NCBI GenBank assembly: GCA_947444055.1
Contig: CANEYR010000022.1
Coordinates: forward strand, 1-51,725
Direction: 5' to 3'
Source of the DNA: Planctomycetota bacterium
GTDB taxonomy: Bacteria; Planctomycetota; UBA1135; UBA2386
Length of the DNA stretch: 51,725 bases
Notes under the pieces: generated by a model
Told to the model about the DNA's origin: nothing
Databases searched by the model: none
The model's input: only the letters and a program-made list of their open reading frames with translations
Made by a program: the position numbers and the translations under genes
In this document: in pieces, positions 8,262 through 15,838 of the stretch
Layout: each line of letters begins with the position of its first letter
Position numbering within the stretch: the first letter of the stretch is position 1

Positions 8262-8702
8262 ATGATCGGCGAAGCAGCGTTGCCACTCGCGGAGCCTGAG
8301 GAGTTGCTGCATCGGCAGGTGCATCCTGGCTGGATCAACGATGGTCGGGTGTCGAGCCAGGCATTCCAGCCCACCAAGAAGGATGCAGGACAGCTGTCCG
8401 TCTCGCGTGGATCGCTGGTGTCTTCGCGTGAGGCGTTCGTTCGGCACTTGGCGAAGGGCCTCGCTTCAGCCGGCACATGGTCGGTCTTGGTACTCGAGTG
8501 CGGCGACGCTGGGACACCGGTGTTCGCGGACCCCATCCAGGCAACGGATCCGCGCGGATTGGCACAAGACGACGCACACGCCTTCGTCGACTTTCGGGGC
8601 CTTGGTGGCGGAGCCGCACAGAAGAGAGTCGCCGACAAGCTGGCTACCAAGGCTCGGGAGCGCGGCGCCACGTTCCTGCCGCCTGGAAAGTCCACCGAGT
8701 GA
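8262..8702 (+). CDS. conserved hypothetical protein, second gene of a two-gene unit
   Basis: A 146-residue soluble protein. The pattern LLHRQVHPGWINDGRVSSQA near residues 15-34, then FQPTKKD..QLSV and a later ALVLECGDAGTPVFADP-like segment, recalls a widespread but uncharacterised family of about 130-150 residues that usually follows a longer partner gene. The ATG at 8262 is three bases after the upstream stop, with GGCGAGG just before it. The 3' end overlaps the antisense remnant of a transglutaminase gene by 59 bases, consistent with insertion of this unit into older sequence. No function can be assigned from sequence alone. Confidence 0.72.
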   Translation: MIGEAALPLAEPEELLHRQVHPGWINDGRVSSQAFQPTKKDAGQLSVSRGSLVSSREAFVRHLAKGLASAGTWSVLVLECGDAGTPVFADPIQATDPRGLAQDDAHAFVDFRGLGGGAAQKRVADKLATKARERGATFLPPGKSTE

Positions 8703-9207
8703 TCTGCGCGGCGAGGTGCGTTGCCTGCTCCGCGGTCAGCACGCCGACGGCGGCGAACAGCGTGCGCGCCTTCAGGCCGGTGCCGATGGTCAGCGTGCCG
8801 GTGACCTTCGCGGCCGCCTCCGTGTAGCGGTAGTTAAACCAATGGAAGCCGCCGAGCCGCTCGTCGACGCGGACTGTCGACATGCGCAGGTACATCGGCC
8901 GGGGGCATGCCAGCGCCGCCGCGTCGTTGCGCGCGAGCGTCGGGTCGAACGCCACCCAGCCACGTTCGTCGAGCCAGACTTCGACCCAGCTGTGTTTGGG
9001 CGTGTCTTGCCCCTCCCTTGTGAAGCCGATCACGTGGCGCGCCGGCACGCCGCGCGCCCGCAGTAGCGCCACCATCAGGTCGGCGTACTCGGTGCAGTCG
9101 CCGCGCCGTTCGGCGAGCGCCTTCGCCGCGCCGACAGCTTCGTTGCGGTACCGGCGGCATGGGATCGTCGACCGTTGCGGGCGTGTTGGCAGACCATCAT
9201 GCAGACG
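8644..9207 (-). pseudogene. transglutaminase-like protein, truncated at both ends
   Basis: A minus-strand frame reads RRGDCTEYADLMVALLRARGVPARHVIGF, then HSWVEVWLDERGWVAFDPT: the Cys, His and Asp blocks of the bacterial transglutaminase-like (cysteine-protease fold) core. The frame opens immediately after a TGA at about 9208-9210 with PYRLHDGLPT and has no proper start; the first ATG-like codon (9075) would begin after the catalytic Cys. The 5' part of the gene has been replaced by the hicBA pair at 9224, and the 3' end runs into the two-gene unit ending at 8702. It is read as the remnant of a longer protein, probably non-functional. Confidence 0.6.
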
Positions 9208-9223
9208 GTAAGGTCAGCCACCG

Positions 9224-9511
9224 ATGACCACGACCCGCATGCCGGCGCGCAAACGCCGGGGGCGCCGAAAGCTCCGCACCGTTGTTCTGACGGCGGCGTA
9301 TTTGCCGGCCGCGGAAGGCGGCTACACGGTCGAGGTTCTCGAGGCGGTCGGCGTCCACTCGCAGGGCGACACGTTCGACGAGGCCCGAGAAAACCTCTAC
9401 GAGGTCGTCGCACTGATGCTGGAGGAGGCACCCAGACAGTTCCGGGCGCGCAAGACCAGCCCACCGCCGGGAGCTCTGTTGGAGCGACTGTTCGTCGTTC
9501 TGCCGGCGTGA
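9224..9511 (+). CDS. hicB: HicB-family antitoxin
   Basis: A 95-residue protein with the partial RNase H-like HicB fold: YLPAAEGGYTVEVLEAVGVHSQGDTFDEARENL is the signature region (about residues 25-60), followed by the conserved amphipathic helix EVVALMLEEA. HicB neutralises HicA mRNA interferase and often represses the operon. No extra C-terminal DNA-binding domain is evident. The GTG of hicA overlaps its TGA stop (GTGA), so antitoxin and toxin are translationally coupled, in antitoxin-first order. The start ATG at 9224 is followed by a basic leader (residues 3-16). The symbol is by family resemblance. Confidence 0.88.
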   Translation: MTTTRMPARKRRGRRKLRTVVLTAAYLPAAEGGYTVEVLEAVGVHSQGDTFDEARENLYEVVALMLEEAPRQFRARKTSPPPGALLERLFVVLPA

Positions 9512-9681
9512 AGCGGCGCGACCTCGTCCGCATGCTGCTGGCGGCGGGGTTCGCACTGGTGCGATCCCGTGGGCCACACGACGTGTTCGGTCGTGGTGCC
9601 GTCCGCATCGCCGTTCCTCGGCACACCGAGATCAAGGAGTACCTGGCTCGCAAGATCCTCAGGGAAGCGGGCATCGAGTGA
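9508..9681 (+). CDS. hicA: HicA-family mRNA interferase toxin
   Basis: A 57-residue protein with the double-stranded-RNA-binding-like HicA fold. The sequence KRRDLVRMLLAAGFALVRSR is the usual N-terminal helix-strand, and the catalytic histidine is His24 in RGPHDVF. The C-terminal PRHTEIKEYLARKILREAGI is also typical. Its length is at the short end of the family, but all expected blocks are present. The GTG start at 9508 overlaps the hicB stop, and no alternative start would keep the N-terminal helix. With hicB it forms an apparently intact type II toxin-antitoxin module placed between two broken minus-strand genes. Confidence 0.88.
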   Translation: MKRRDLVRMLLAAGFALVRSRGPHDVFGRGAVRIAVPRHTEIKEYLARKILREAGIE

Positions 9682-9837
9682 CCGTTCGGATGCGGGTTCG
9701 CAGCGGATCGAAGTGCCACACGGGATGAACGAACGCGTGCAGTGCACCAGGATCAGCTTGCCGGTGCCAGCCGCCGCCGGCTGTGCCGCCGCCAGGTCGG
9801 TGTGCCACTCCGCCAGCCGCAAGAACGGCTGCGCCAC
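9682..9837 (-). pseudogene. thioredoxin-like protein, 5' fragment only
   Basis: Downstream of the cytochrome gene on the same strand, a GTG at 9837 opens a frame reading PFLRLAEWHTDLAAAQPAAA and then GTGKLILVHCTRSFIPC. The W-H-x-D-L...A...GK(L/V)ILVxxT pattern is that of thioredoxin-like periplasmic proteins of this lineage. The frame then crosses into the antisense of hicA, where the sequence stops looking like protein. I read it as the first 45-50 codons of a gene whose remainder was lost when hicBA entered. The fold assignment rests on a short stretch and is tentative. Confidence 0.4.
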
Positions 9838-9864
9838 TTGTCGGCGCGGCGCTGGGCGGCTACC

Positions 9865-12504
9865 TCAGCGGCGCCGTGTTTGCCAGCGCTCGACGGCGGC
9901 GCGCCGTTCGGCGGCCTCGGCGTTCGGGTCGTAGTCGAGTTCGCGGCCATACGCACGACGCAACGCGGTGGCGGCCATCGTGCGCGCGCCCTGGTCCTCG
10001 GACAGCAGGAAGCCGACCAGGTCCGCTTCGACCGTGCTGTCGCCGAGCCGGAAGCAGGTGCAAGCCGCGAGCGCGATCAGGGCGTCACTGCTGCCGGCAC
10101 TCGCCGGCAAGCGGCCCTGCGCGCTCAGTGACAGCAGCCGTTGGTGGTAGCGCTGCAAAGCCGGCAACGCGGACTCGTCGCCGATCTTGCCAAGCGCATC
10201 GCAGGCCCAGGCCGCGACCGCGACCACCGGATCGCGCAATGCCGAGATCAACGCGGGCGCCGCCGCTTGATCGCCGAGTTCGCCGAGCACCGAGCACAGC
10301 ACGGCGCGTTTCTCGGAGAAGCCGGCGGCGTACTTGAGCCCAAGGCCGGTGATGGTCGGCACGGCGTCGGCGCCGATCTCGATCAGGCGCGCGCGCAGTT
10401 GCACGTCGTCGCCCGCCGGCAGCGTGCCGTCGCTACCGCCGATCTGCTCGACGATCTTCTTCACTTCGGAGCGCACCGGGTACGGGACCTTGCGCGGATG
10501 CTGCAGCACCGCAGCGCCGCCGCTCTCCGACCACCACGCCTGCAGCCGAGCCACCGACTCGAGCCGGTCTTCGCGCGGCGCCATCGGGTCGTAGCAGAAG
10601 TGCTGGCCGGTGACGCGGAACAGCGCTTCGAAGCAGGCCTCGCGCACCAAGTCGTCGTGCAGGTCGAGGCTGGCGAGCAGCACGTCGACGCCGCGCGGAT
10701 CACCCAGTTTGGCGAGCACTTCAGCGAGGTCGCCGCGCGTCTCTGGCCAAGTGAAGCGGTCGAGGGCCGTGTGCACGTCCGCGATCGCGTCCTTGGCGCC
10801 GAGCATCGCCAGGGCGCGCGCGCAGGAACGCACCACGTCGGGATCGCGGTCGGTGGTGAGCAGTCGACGCAGCGTGGGTACCGCCTCGGCTGTGTGCAAA
10901 GCGCCGAGCGCCTCCGCGGCATAGGCACGATCGAGCGCGTTGGGTCGCGCCAGCGACGCCAGCAGCGGCTTGCTGACCGCGTCGCCTTCGCCACGCAGCG
11001 ACAGCCGGCTGACCAGTTCGCTCGCCTTGAGCCGGATGTAGAGTTGGTCGCTGTGCAGCGCCGCGATGATCGCCGCATGCGCTGGCGTGCCGATTTGTTC
11101 GAGCACCGCCATCGACTGGTTGAAGGTCTTGTTGTCCCAGGAGCCCAGCGCCGTGATCAAGGCCGGCACCGCTGGAGAGCCGATCGCCGCCAAGCGCTTG
11201 CGCGCCTGCATGTTGGCCTCCAGCACCGGGAACTGGAACAACGCGATCAACCCGTCGATGTCCTGCTGGGTGTTGCCGGCGGGGATCTCGACCTCGACCT
11301 TGCCGATCGGCGGATGCGCGAAGTCGACGAGGTTGGCCGGGCCGGCTCTCTCGGGCGAGATGCCTTCGGGCGTGACGATCGCGACTTCGGGTTCGGACTC
11401 GACCGCCTTAGTCGACGGCGTGATGCCGCGGAACGACAGCCGCGCGGTTTCCAGGCGCCGCGCCAGATCGGGGTGGTTGTCCTCGATCGGGTAGTACAGC
11501 TTGTAGTGCAGTTCGCACTCGACGATGCCGTCGGCGACCGTCAGCGGCACGCGGTGTTCGCGCGCCTGGCCCGACGGGATCTGCGTGTTGACCGGCAGCG
11601 ACAAGCCGTAGGGCCGCTTGTACGGGTCGCGGAACGTCATGCGCGAACGCGCGATCTCCTTGCCGTCGAGGTCGCGCACGATCACTAGGGATTCGACCGA
11701 GCGCTGCTTCAATTCGGTGGGGAAGTTGTGGCCGGCGCCTTTGTTCTCGATGCGCACGACGACCTCGTCGCCGACCACCTTGGCCTCGTAGGCGTAGGCC
11801 TTGCGCAACTGCGTGGCGCTGCGCGAACCGGGGAACGTGTGGCTGCGCACTTCGCGCACCGGGCCACCCTTGGCGATCGGCCGCGTGATCTTCGGCATGT
11901 GGCAGGTCATGCAGGTGTTGCCCTCCGCCTTGCCGTGCGCAGCACTTTCCCACTGGTAGGGCGTGCCGTGGTTGCGGTGGCATGACGCGCACGCTTCGAC
12001 CTTGCCGACGCGCGGGTCGAAACTCGTCTTGCAGTCAGCACCGCCGACGAAACCTGAGTAGTCGGTGCCCTGCTGCCAGTGGCACGTCATGCAGGTGTTG
12101 CCCTCTTCGAGCCCGTGCCAGCGGCGCATCGGGTTCTGGCCGATGCCGGTCTCGAAGATCGGCCGTGGCGTGTGGCAGACGATGCAGTCGCCTTGGCTGA
12201 AGCGGCCGGTGGCGAGGCGCACTTCTTCATCGGTGAAGGCGCGGCCGTGCGTGTTCTGCTCGTGCTCGGCGTAGATGTCGGGGTGGCACGACGCGCAGAA
12301 CGAGCTCTTCATCACCGCCTGTTCGTGGGCGAGCGAAGCGTCCGTGGCGGGCGACTCGTCAGACGGCGGGCGGTGCGCCGCGGTGGGCTCGGTGTGGCAG
12401 GAGAGCATACCGATCGTGATGACGGCGGTGCACAGGGCCGCCGCGGCCCAGCGTCGGCGCGTGGTCGAGGTCGAAACGGGGATCGGCAGACTGTGGTGGG
12501 GCAT
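9865..12504 (-). CDS. five-haem cytochrome c lipoprotein with HEAT repeats
   Basis: An 879-residue exported protein. Residues 1-36 form a signal sequence with a possible lipobox ending at Cys36 (GMLSC; a non-ideal lipobox). Five CxxCH haem sites follow at about 70-74, 107-111, 138-142, 172-176 and 198-202, interspersed with extra His residues that can serve as distal ligands. A beta-rich region at about 215-400 is followed by roughly 450 residues of Ala/Leu-rich HEAT-type helical repeats. It is probably a cell-surface or periplasmic electron carrier or a redox-linked scaffold; no enzyme motif was seen. The frame is open upstream to 12735, but that part lacks protein character; the ATG at 12504 begins the signal peptide. 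It is followed by the thioredoxin-like fragment 27 bases downstream. Confidence 0.82.
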   Translation of the reverse strand: MPHHSLPIPVSTSTTRRRWAAAALCTAVITIGMLSCHTEPTAAHRPPSDESPATDASLAHEQAVMKSSFCASCHPDIYAEHEQNTHGRAFTDEEVRLATGRFSQGDCIVCHTPRPIFETGIGQNPMRRWHGLEEGNTCMTCHWQQGTDYSGFVGGADCKTSFDPRVGKVEACASCHRNHGTPYQWESAAHGKAEGNTCMTCHMPKITRPIAKGGPVREVRSHTFPGSRSATQLRKAYAYEAKVVGDEVVVRIENKGAGHNFPTELKQRSVESLVIVRDLDGKEIARSRMTFRDPYKRPYGLSLPVNTQIPSGQAREHRVPLTVADGIVECELHYKLYYPIEDNHPDLARRLETARLSFRGITPSTKAVESEPEVAIVTPEGISPERAGPANLVDFAHPPIGKVEVEIPAGNTQQDIDGLIALFQFPVLEANMQARKRLAAIGSPAVPALITALGSWDNKTFNQSMAVLEQIGTPAHAAIIAALHSDQLYIRLKASELVSRLSLRGEGDAVSKPLLASLARPNALDRAYAAEALGALHTAEAVPTLRRLLTTDRDPDVVRSCARALAMLGAKDAIADVHTALDRFTWPETRGDLAEVLAKLGDPRGVDVLLASLDLHDDLVREACFEALFRVTGQHFCYDPMAPREDRLESVARLQAWWSESGGAAVLQHPRKVPYPVRSEVKKIVEQIGGSDGTLPAGDDVQLRARLIEIGADAVPTITGLGLKYAAGFSEKRAVLCSVLGELGDQAAAPALISALRDPVVAVAAWACDALGKIGDESALPALQRYHQRLLSLSAQGRLPASAGSSDALIALAACTCFRLGDSTVEADLVGFLLSEDQGARTMAATALRRAYGRELDYDPNAEAAERRAAVERWQTRRR

Positions 12505-12928
12505 CGTGCGTGGCGTCGGCGAAGGTGGGGCGGATCGGACTGCCAACCTCACCATGGTGCAAGCGTGTCGATGAGGTGAGGGGACGGCGAAGGTGGGCCG
12601 CCCCGGCAACGATCGTGCCGAGTTCCTGGAGTGGGGGCGTTGCGAACGCGCGGCCGGTGTGCTCGCGGTGGTGATGCGACTTCGTCGGCGCCCAATCGGG
12701 TCGGTGTGGGTGGGCGGGCGAGTGGGCCGGGCCATCCCGTTGTTTCAGGTGCGTAACGTTGGCAGCAGAGGTCGAGGCGGTGCCGCGGCGCTGACGAAGG
12801 ATTGCCGCGGCCGACCAGCTACCGCTTTTCTGGGTGTGGGGCGGTGTAAGGCGATCCTAGGTTCGCGAGGCCGACGGCGTGCATGGAGTGCGGGGCGCGC
12901 CTACCATCCGGTAGTCACTCTCGAGGAC
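12505..12928. other. 424-base divergent intergenic region
   Basis: This separates the cytochrome gene from hsdR, which point away from each other, and so should contain both promoters. Open frames cross it, but their translations are Arg/Gly-rich and unlike protein. A TACCAT box at 12902-12907, 22 bases before the hsdR ATG, could be its -10. No repeat, riboswitch or terminator was recognised. Confidence 0.4.
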
Positions 12929-15742
12929 ATGACGGTGAGTTCGGAGTCTGAGACCAGGAAGCGATGGATCGATGACCAGTTGCGGACTGCATGCTGGGTG
13001 CTCGGCGATCCGACTAGTGTGGTCGAAGAGTACGCAATCAACGAGACCGAGGAGGATGCCGCGGCCACTGCGGTCCAGATGGGCAAGGCGCGGGTTCTGT
13101 ATGCGGACTACGCATTGATCGTGCGTGGTCGCGTGGTCGCCGTCGTCGAAGCCAAGCAGGCCAGTGTCGACTCGCGGCTCGGGCAGGAGCAGGTTCTGCA
13201 GTATGCCCGACACATCCAACGACACCAGGGTGGGCGTCTGCCGTTCCTGCTTTGCGCGAATGGCCATGAGACCTGGCTCTGGGATGCCGAGGAACGACCG
13301 CCAGAAATGGTTCGCGGCTTCCCGACGCCGCAGGACATCGAGTGGTGGGACTTTCGCCGGGAACATCGGCGACCGTTGTCCGAGGAGCTGATCGACACCG
13401 GGATCGCTGGACGCGATTACCAGATCGCGGCGATCCGCGCAGTGCTTGAGGGCATGGAGCGCAAGCGCCGCCGGTTCTTGCTCGTGATGGCCACGGGCAC
13501 CGGCAAGACCCGCACGGCGACGGCACTGATCGATGTGCTCTTGCGTGGTCACTGGGCCAAGCGGGTGTTGTTCTTGGTCGACCGGGTGGCGCTGCGCGAC
13601 CAGGCGGTCGAGGCCTTTCGGGAGCACTTGCCCGACACACCGTACTGGCCTCGTGCGGAAGGCGGTGGCGCCGAATCCACGTGGGACCCGAATCGTCGCA
13701 TCTACTGCACTACCTACCAGACGATGTTGAACCTGATCCAGCGCGGCTCGGCCGATGACTGGATCTCACCGCACTTCTTCGACCTCGTCATCGCCGACGA
13801 GAGCCACCGCTCGATCTACAACATCTACCGGGACGTGCTCGACTGGTTCAGCGGCATCCAGCTCGGGCTGACCGCGACACCGCGGGATCACGTCGACCAC
13901 GACACGTTCACGATGTTCGAATGCGATGCCGGAGAACCGACCTTCGCGTTCACTTACGAAGAAGCAATTCGCCACGACCCGCCGTACCTCTGCGACTTCG
14001 AGGTGCTGAAAGTCCGTAGCAAGTTCCAGCTGGAGGGAATCCAAGGTGGCCGACTCAGTGCTGCCGAGCAGCGCCAGATCGTGGCAGATGGCAAGGACCC
14101 TGACGACCTCGACTTCGTTGGGTCGGACCTGGAGCGCAAGGTCACCAACTCCGGCACCAATGCAGTGGTCGTGCGGGAGTTCATGCAGGCGTGCGTCAAG
14201 GACCCGACCGGAACGCTTCCGGGCAAGACGATCTTCTTCGCGATCTCGACGGGGCACGCCCGGCGACTCGCCGAGATGTTCGACCAGCTGTACCCCGAGC
14301 ACGCGGGCAGACTCGCCCGTGTCTTGGTCGCGGCGGATCCGCGCGTGCATGGCAAGGGGGGGCTGCTAGACCAGTTCAAGAACCAGGATATGCCGCGGAT
14401 CGCCATCTCGGTCGACATGCTCGACACCGGTGTTGATGTGCCCGAGGTGGTGAACCTCGTCTTCGCCAAGCCGGTGTACAGCTACACCAAGTTCTGGCAG
14501 ATGATCGGCCGCGGGACTCGGCTCCTGCCTGCGCGTCGGAAGGCTTGGTGCCAGGAGAAGGCCGGGTTCCTGGTCATCGATTGCTGGGGCAACTTCGACT
14601 TCTTCAAGATGCACCCGAAGGGCTACGAGTCGAAGGAGCAAGTCGCTCTGCCCGTGCTCCTATTCCGCGCGCGCCTCGACCTGCTCGAGGCTGTGCTCAC
14701 GGATGGCGATGACGCGCAGCGCAACGCCGTCATTGAGGACCTGCGGTCCGACCTCGCGACGTTGCCCCAGCAGAACGCGACCGTGGTCGCGCATCGCCAG
14801 GACCTGGCGCCGCTGGCGGAGGAGCAGTTCTGGCGCGACCTCACCGTGGCTCGTCTCGGGCATCTGCGTGTGCGCGTGGCGCCGCTGCTGCGCGCGCGCA
14901 CCGGCATCGACGACAAGGCGATCCGCTTTGAGCGTGAGATCGTCGAGCTGTATCTCGCCAGGATGATCGGCGATGCCGAGCAGGGGCTGGCTCTGCGCAG
15001 CAGTCTCGTACAGCAGATCGCCGAGTTGCCGTTGAGTGTCAATCGAGTGGCGGCGGAGTCGGATCGCGTTCGGCAAGCGCAGCAGATCCCGTTCTGGACC
15101 GATCCTTCGCTCGTCGATCTGCGCGAGCTGGCGCGACGCCTCGCGCCCTTGATGCGGTTCCGCCAGGTTGCGCGCCCCGGCATGGAGCATCTGGAGTTGG
15201 TGGACCATATTGTGATCAAGGAACGCATCGAGTTTGGCCCCGAGCATGAGGGGCTCAGCAGTGCGGCCTACCGGGCAAAGGTCGAGGCCCATGTTCGTCA
15301 GCTGGTGCAGCGCAACCCGGTGATGGCGCACATCGCTGTCGGTGGCACGCCGAGTGAGTCCGACATGCATCAGCTCACTGAGCTGCTGCGGTTGGGGGAA
15401 CCAGGAATCACCTGCGAGCGCTTGCAAGCCACTTACGACGTGCGGGCTGCATCGCTGGTGCCGTTGTTGCGCCACGTGCTTGGGCTCGAGCGGTTGCCCG
15501 ATTGGGGAGCGATGGTCACGCGTGCGTTTGACGAGTACCTGCTCCTGCACAACACCTTCTCTTCCGCCCAGGTTCGCTTCCTCCAGACCCTGCGAGACTT
15601 GCTGCTGCAGAAGCGGCGCCTGCTGCGGGAGGACCTCGTCGGCCCACCCTTCACTCAATTCCACCCGGATGGGATTCGTGGACTGTTCCGGGATCCGTAT
15701 CTTGGCGAGGTGCTGCAACTGGTCGAAGGTCTCGTCGCCTGA
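12929..15742 (+). CDS. hsdR: type I restriction enzyme R subunit (HsdR)
   Basis: A 937-residue ATP-dependent endonuclease/translocase subunit. The N-terminal PD-(D/E)XK nuclease is visible as Asp60 (YADYAL) and Glu74-x-Lys76 (VVEAKQ). The superfamily 2 helicase motor follows: Walker A ATGTGKT with Lys193, Walker B-like DESH at 290-293, LTATPR, the motif V region SVDMLDTGVDVP and motif VI QMIGRGTR. The C-terminal third is the helical region that binds the methyltransferase core. The open frame extends back to 12593, but the ATG at 12929, preceded by CGAGGA, is chosen because the upstream translation is not protein-like. It heads the operon hsdR-fic-hsdM-hsdS-nuclease. All catalytic motifs are intact. 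Confidence 0.95.
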   Translation: MTVSSESETRKRWIDDQLRTACWVLGDPTSVVEEYAINETEEDAAATAVQMGKARVLYADYALIVRGRVVAVVEAKQASVDSRLGQEQVLQYARHIQRHQGGRLPFLLCANGHETWLWDAEERPPEMVRGFPTPQDIEWWDFRREHRRPLSEELIDTGIAGRDYQIAAIRAVLEGMERKRRRFLLVMATGTGKTRTATALIDVLLRGHWAKRVLFLVDRVALRDQAVEAFREHLPDTPYWPRAEGGGAESTWDPNRRIYCTTYQTMLNLIQRGSADDWISPHFFDLVIADESHRSIYNIYRDVLDWFSGIQLGLTATPRDHVDHDTFTMFECDAGEPTFAFTYEEAIRHDPPYLCDFEVLKVRSKFQLEGIQGGRLSAAEQRQIVADGKDPDDLDFVGSDLERKVTNSGTNAVVVREFMQACVKDPTGTLPGKTIFFAISTGHARRLAEMFDQLYPEHAGRLARVLVAADPRVHGKGGLLDQFKNQDMPRIAISVDMLDTGVDVPEVVNLVFAKPVYSYTKFWQMIGRGTRLLPARRKAWCQEKAGFLVIDCWGNFDFFKMHPKGYESKEQVALPVLLFRARLDLLEAVLTDGDDAQRNAVIEDLRSDLATLPQQNATVVAHRQDLAPLAEEQFWRDLTVARLGHLRVRVAPLLRARTGIDDKAIRFEREIVELYLARMIGDAEQGLALRSSLVQQIAELPLSVNRVAAESDRVRQAQQIPFWTDPSLVDLRELARRLAPLMRFRQVARPGMEHLELVDHIVIKERIEFGPEHEGLSSAAYRAKVEAHVRQLVQRNPVMAHIAVGGTPSESDMHQLTELLRLGEPGITCERLQATYDVRAASLVPLLRHVLGLERLPDWGAMVTRAFDEYLLLHNTFSSAQVRFLQTLRDLLLQKRRLLREDLVGPPFTQFHPDGIRGLFRDPYLGEVLQLVEGLVA

Positions 15743-15763
15743 CTTAGAAGGGGGTAATGCAGC

Positions 15764-15805
15764 CGCGAAAGGGGTCAATATCATCCATCGCTGACCCCTT
15801 TCGCG
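15764..15805. repeat. perfect 14-bp palindrome, REP/RAYT-like stem-loop
   Basis: CGCGAAAGGGGTCA at 15764-15777 is exactly complementary to TGACCCCTTTCGCG at 15792-15805, with a 14-base loop. The core AAAGGGGTCA...TGACCCCTTT recalls the REP-type palindromes mobilised by REP-associated tyrosine transposases; that link is from memory. No transposase is in the window and no second copy was seen. In RNA it would fold into a strong hairpin between hsdR and fic and could attenuate or protect the transcript. No U-run follows, so it is not a typical intrinsic terminator. Confidence 0.8.
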
Positions 15806-15838
15806 CATGGCCCAGCTCGGCTAGAAGGTGCCGCCCCC

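Noticed and set aside
9397-9837. 146-residue minus-strand protein continuing through the antisense of hicA and hicB
   Set aside because: Only the first 45-50 codons look like protein; the rest mirrors the intact toxin-antitoxin genes.
10141-11688. 515-codon open frame on the plus strand opposite the multihaem cytochrome gene
   Set aside because: It is antisense to a clearly coding gene, its translation is Arg/Ala/His-rich with no recognisable motif, and GC-rich genomes routinely give such shadows.
12593-12928. N-terminal extension of HsdR by 112 codons
   Set aside because: The extension is Gly/Arg-rich without family similarity, and a good start with a CGAGGA sequence lies at 12929.
15764-15805. 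Intrinsic transcription terminator at the 14-bp palindrome
   Set aside because: The stem is strong, but no run of T follows on either strand and downstream genes are in the same operon orientation, so it was listed as a repeat.
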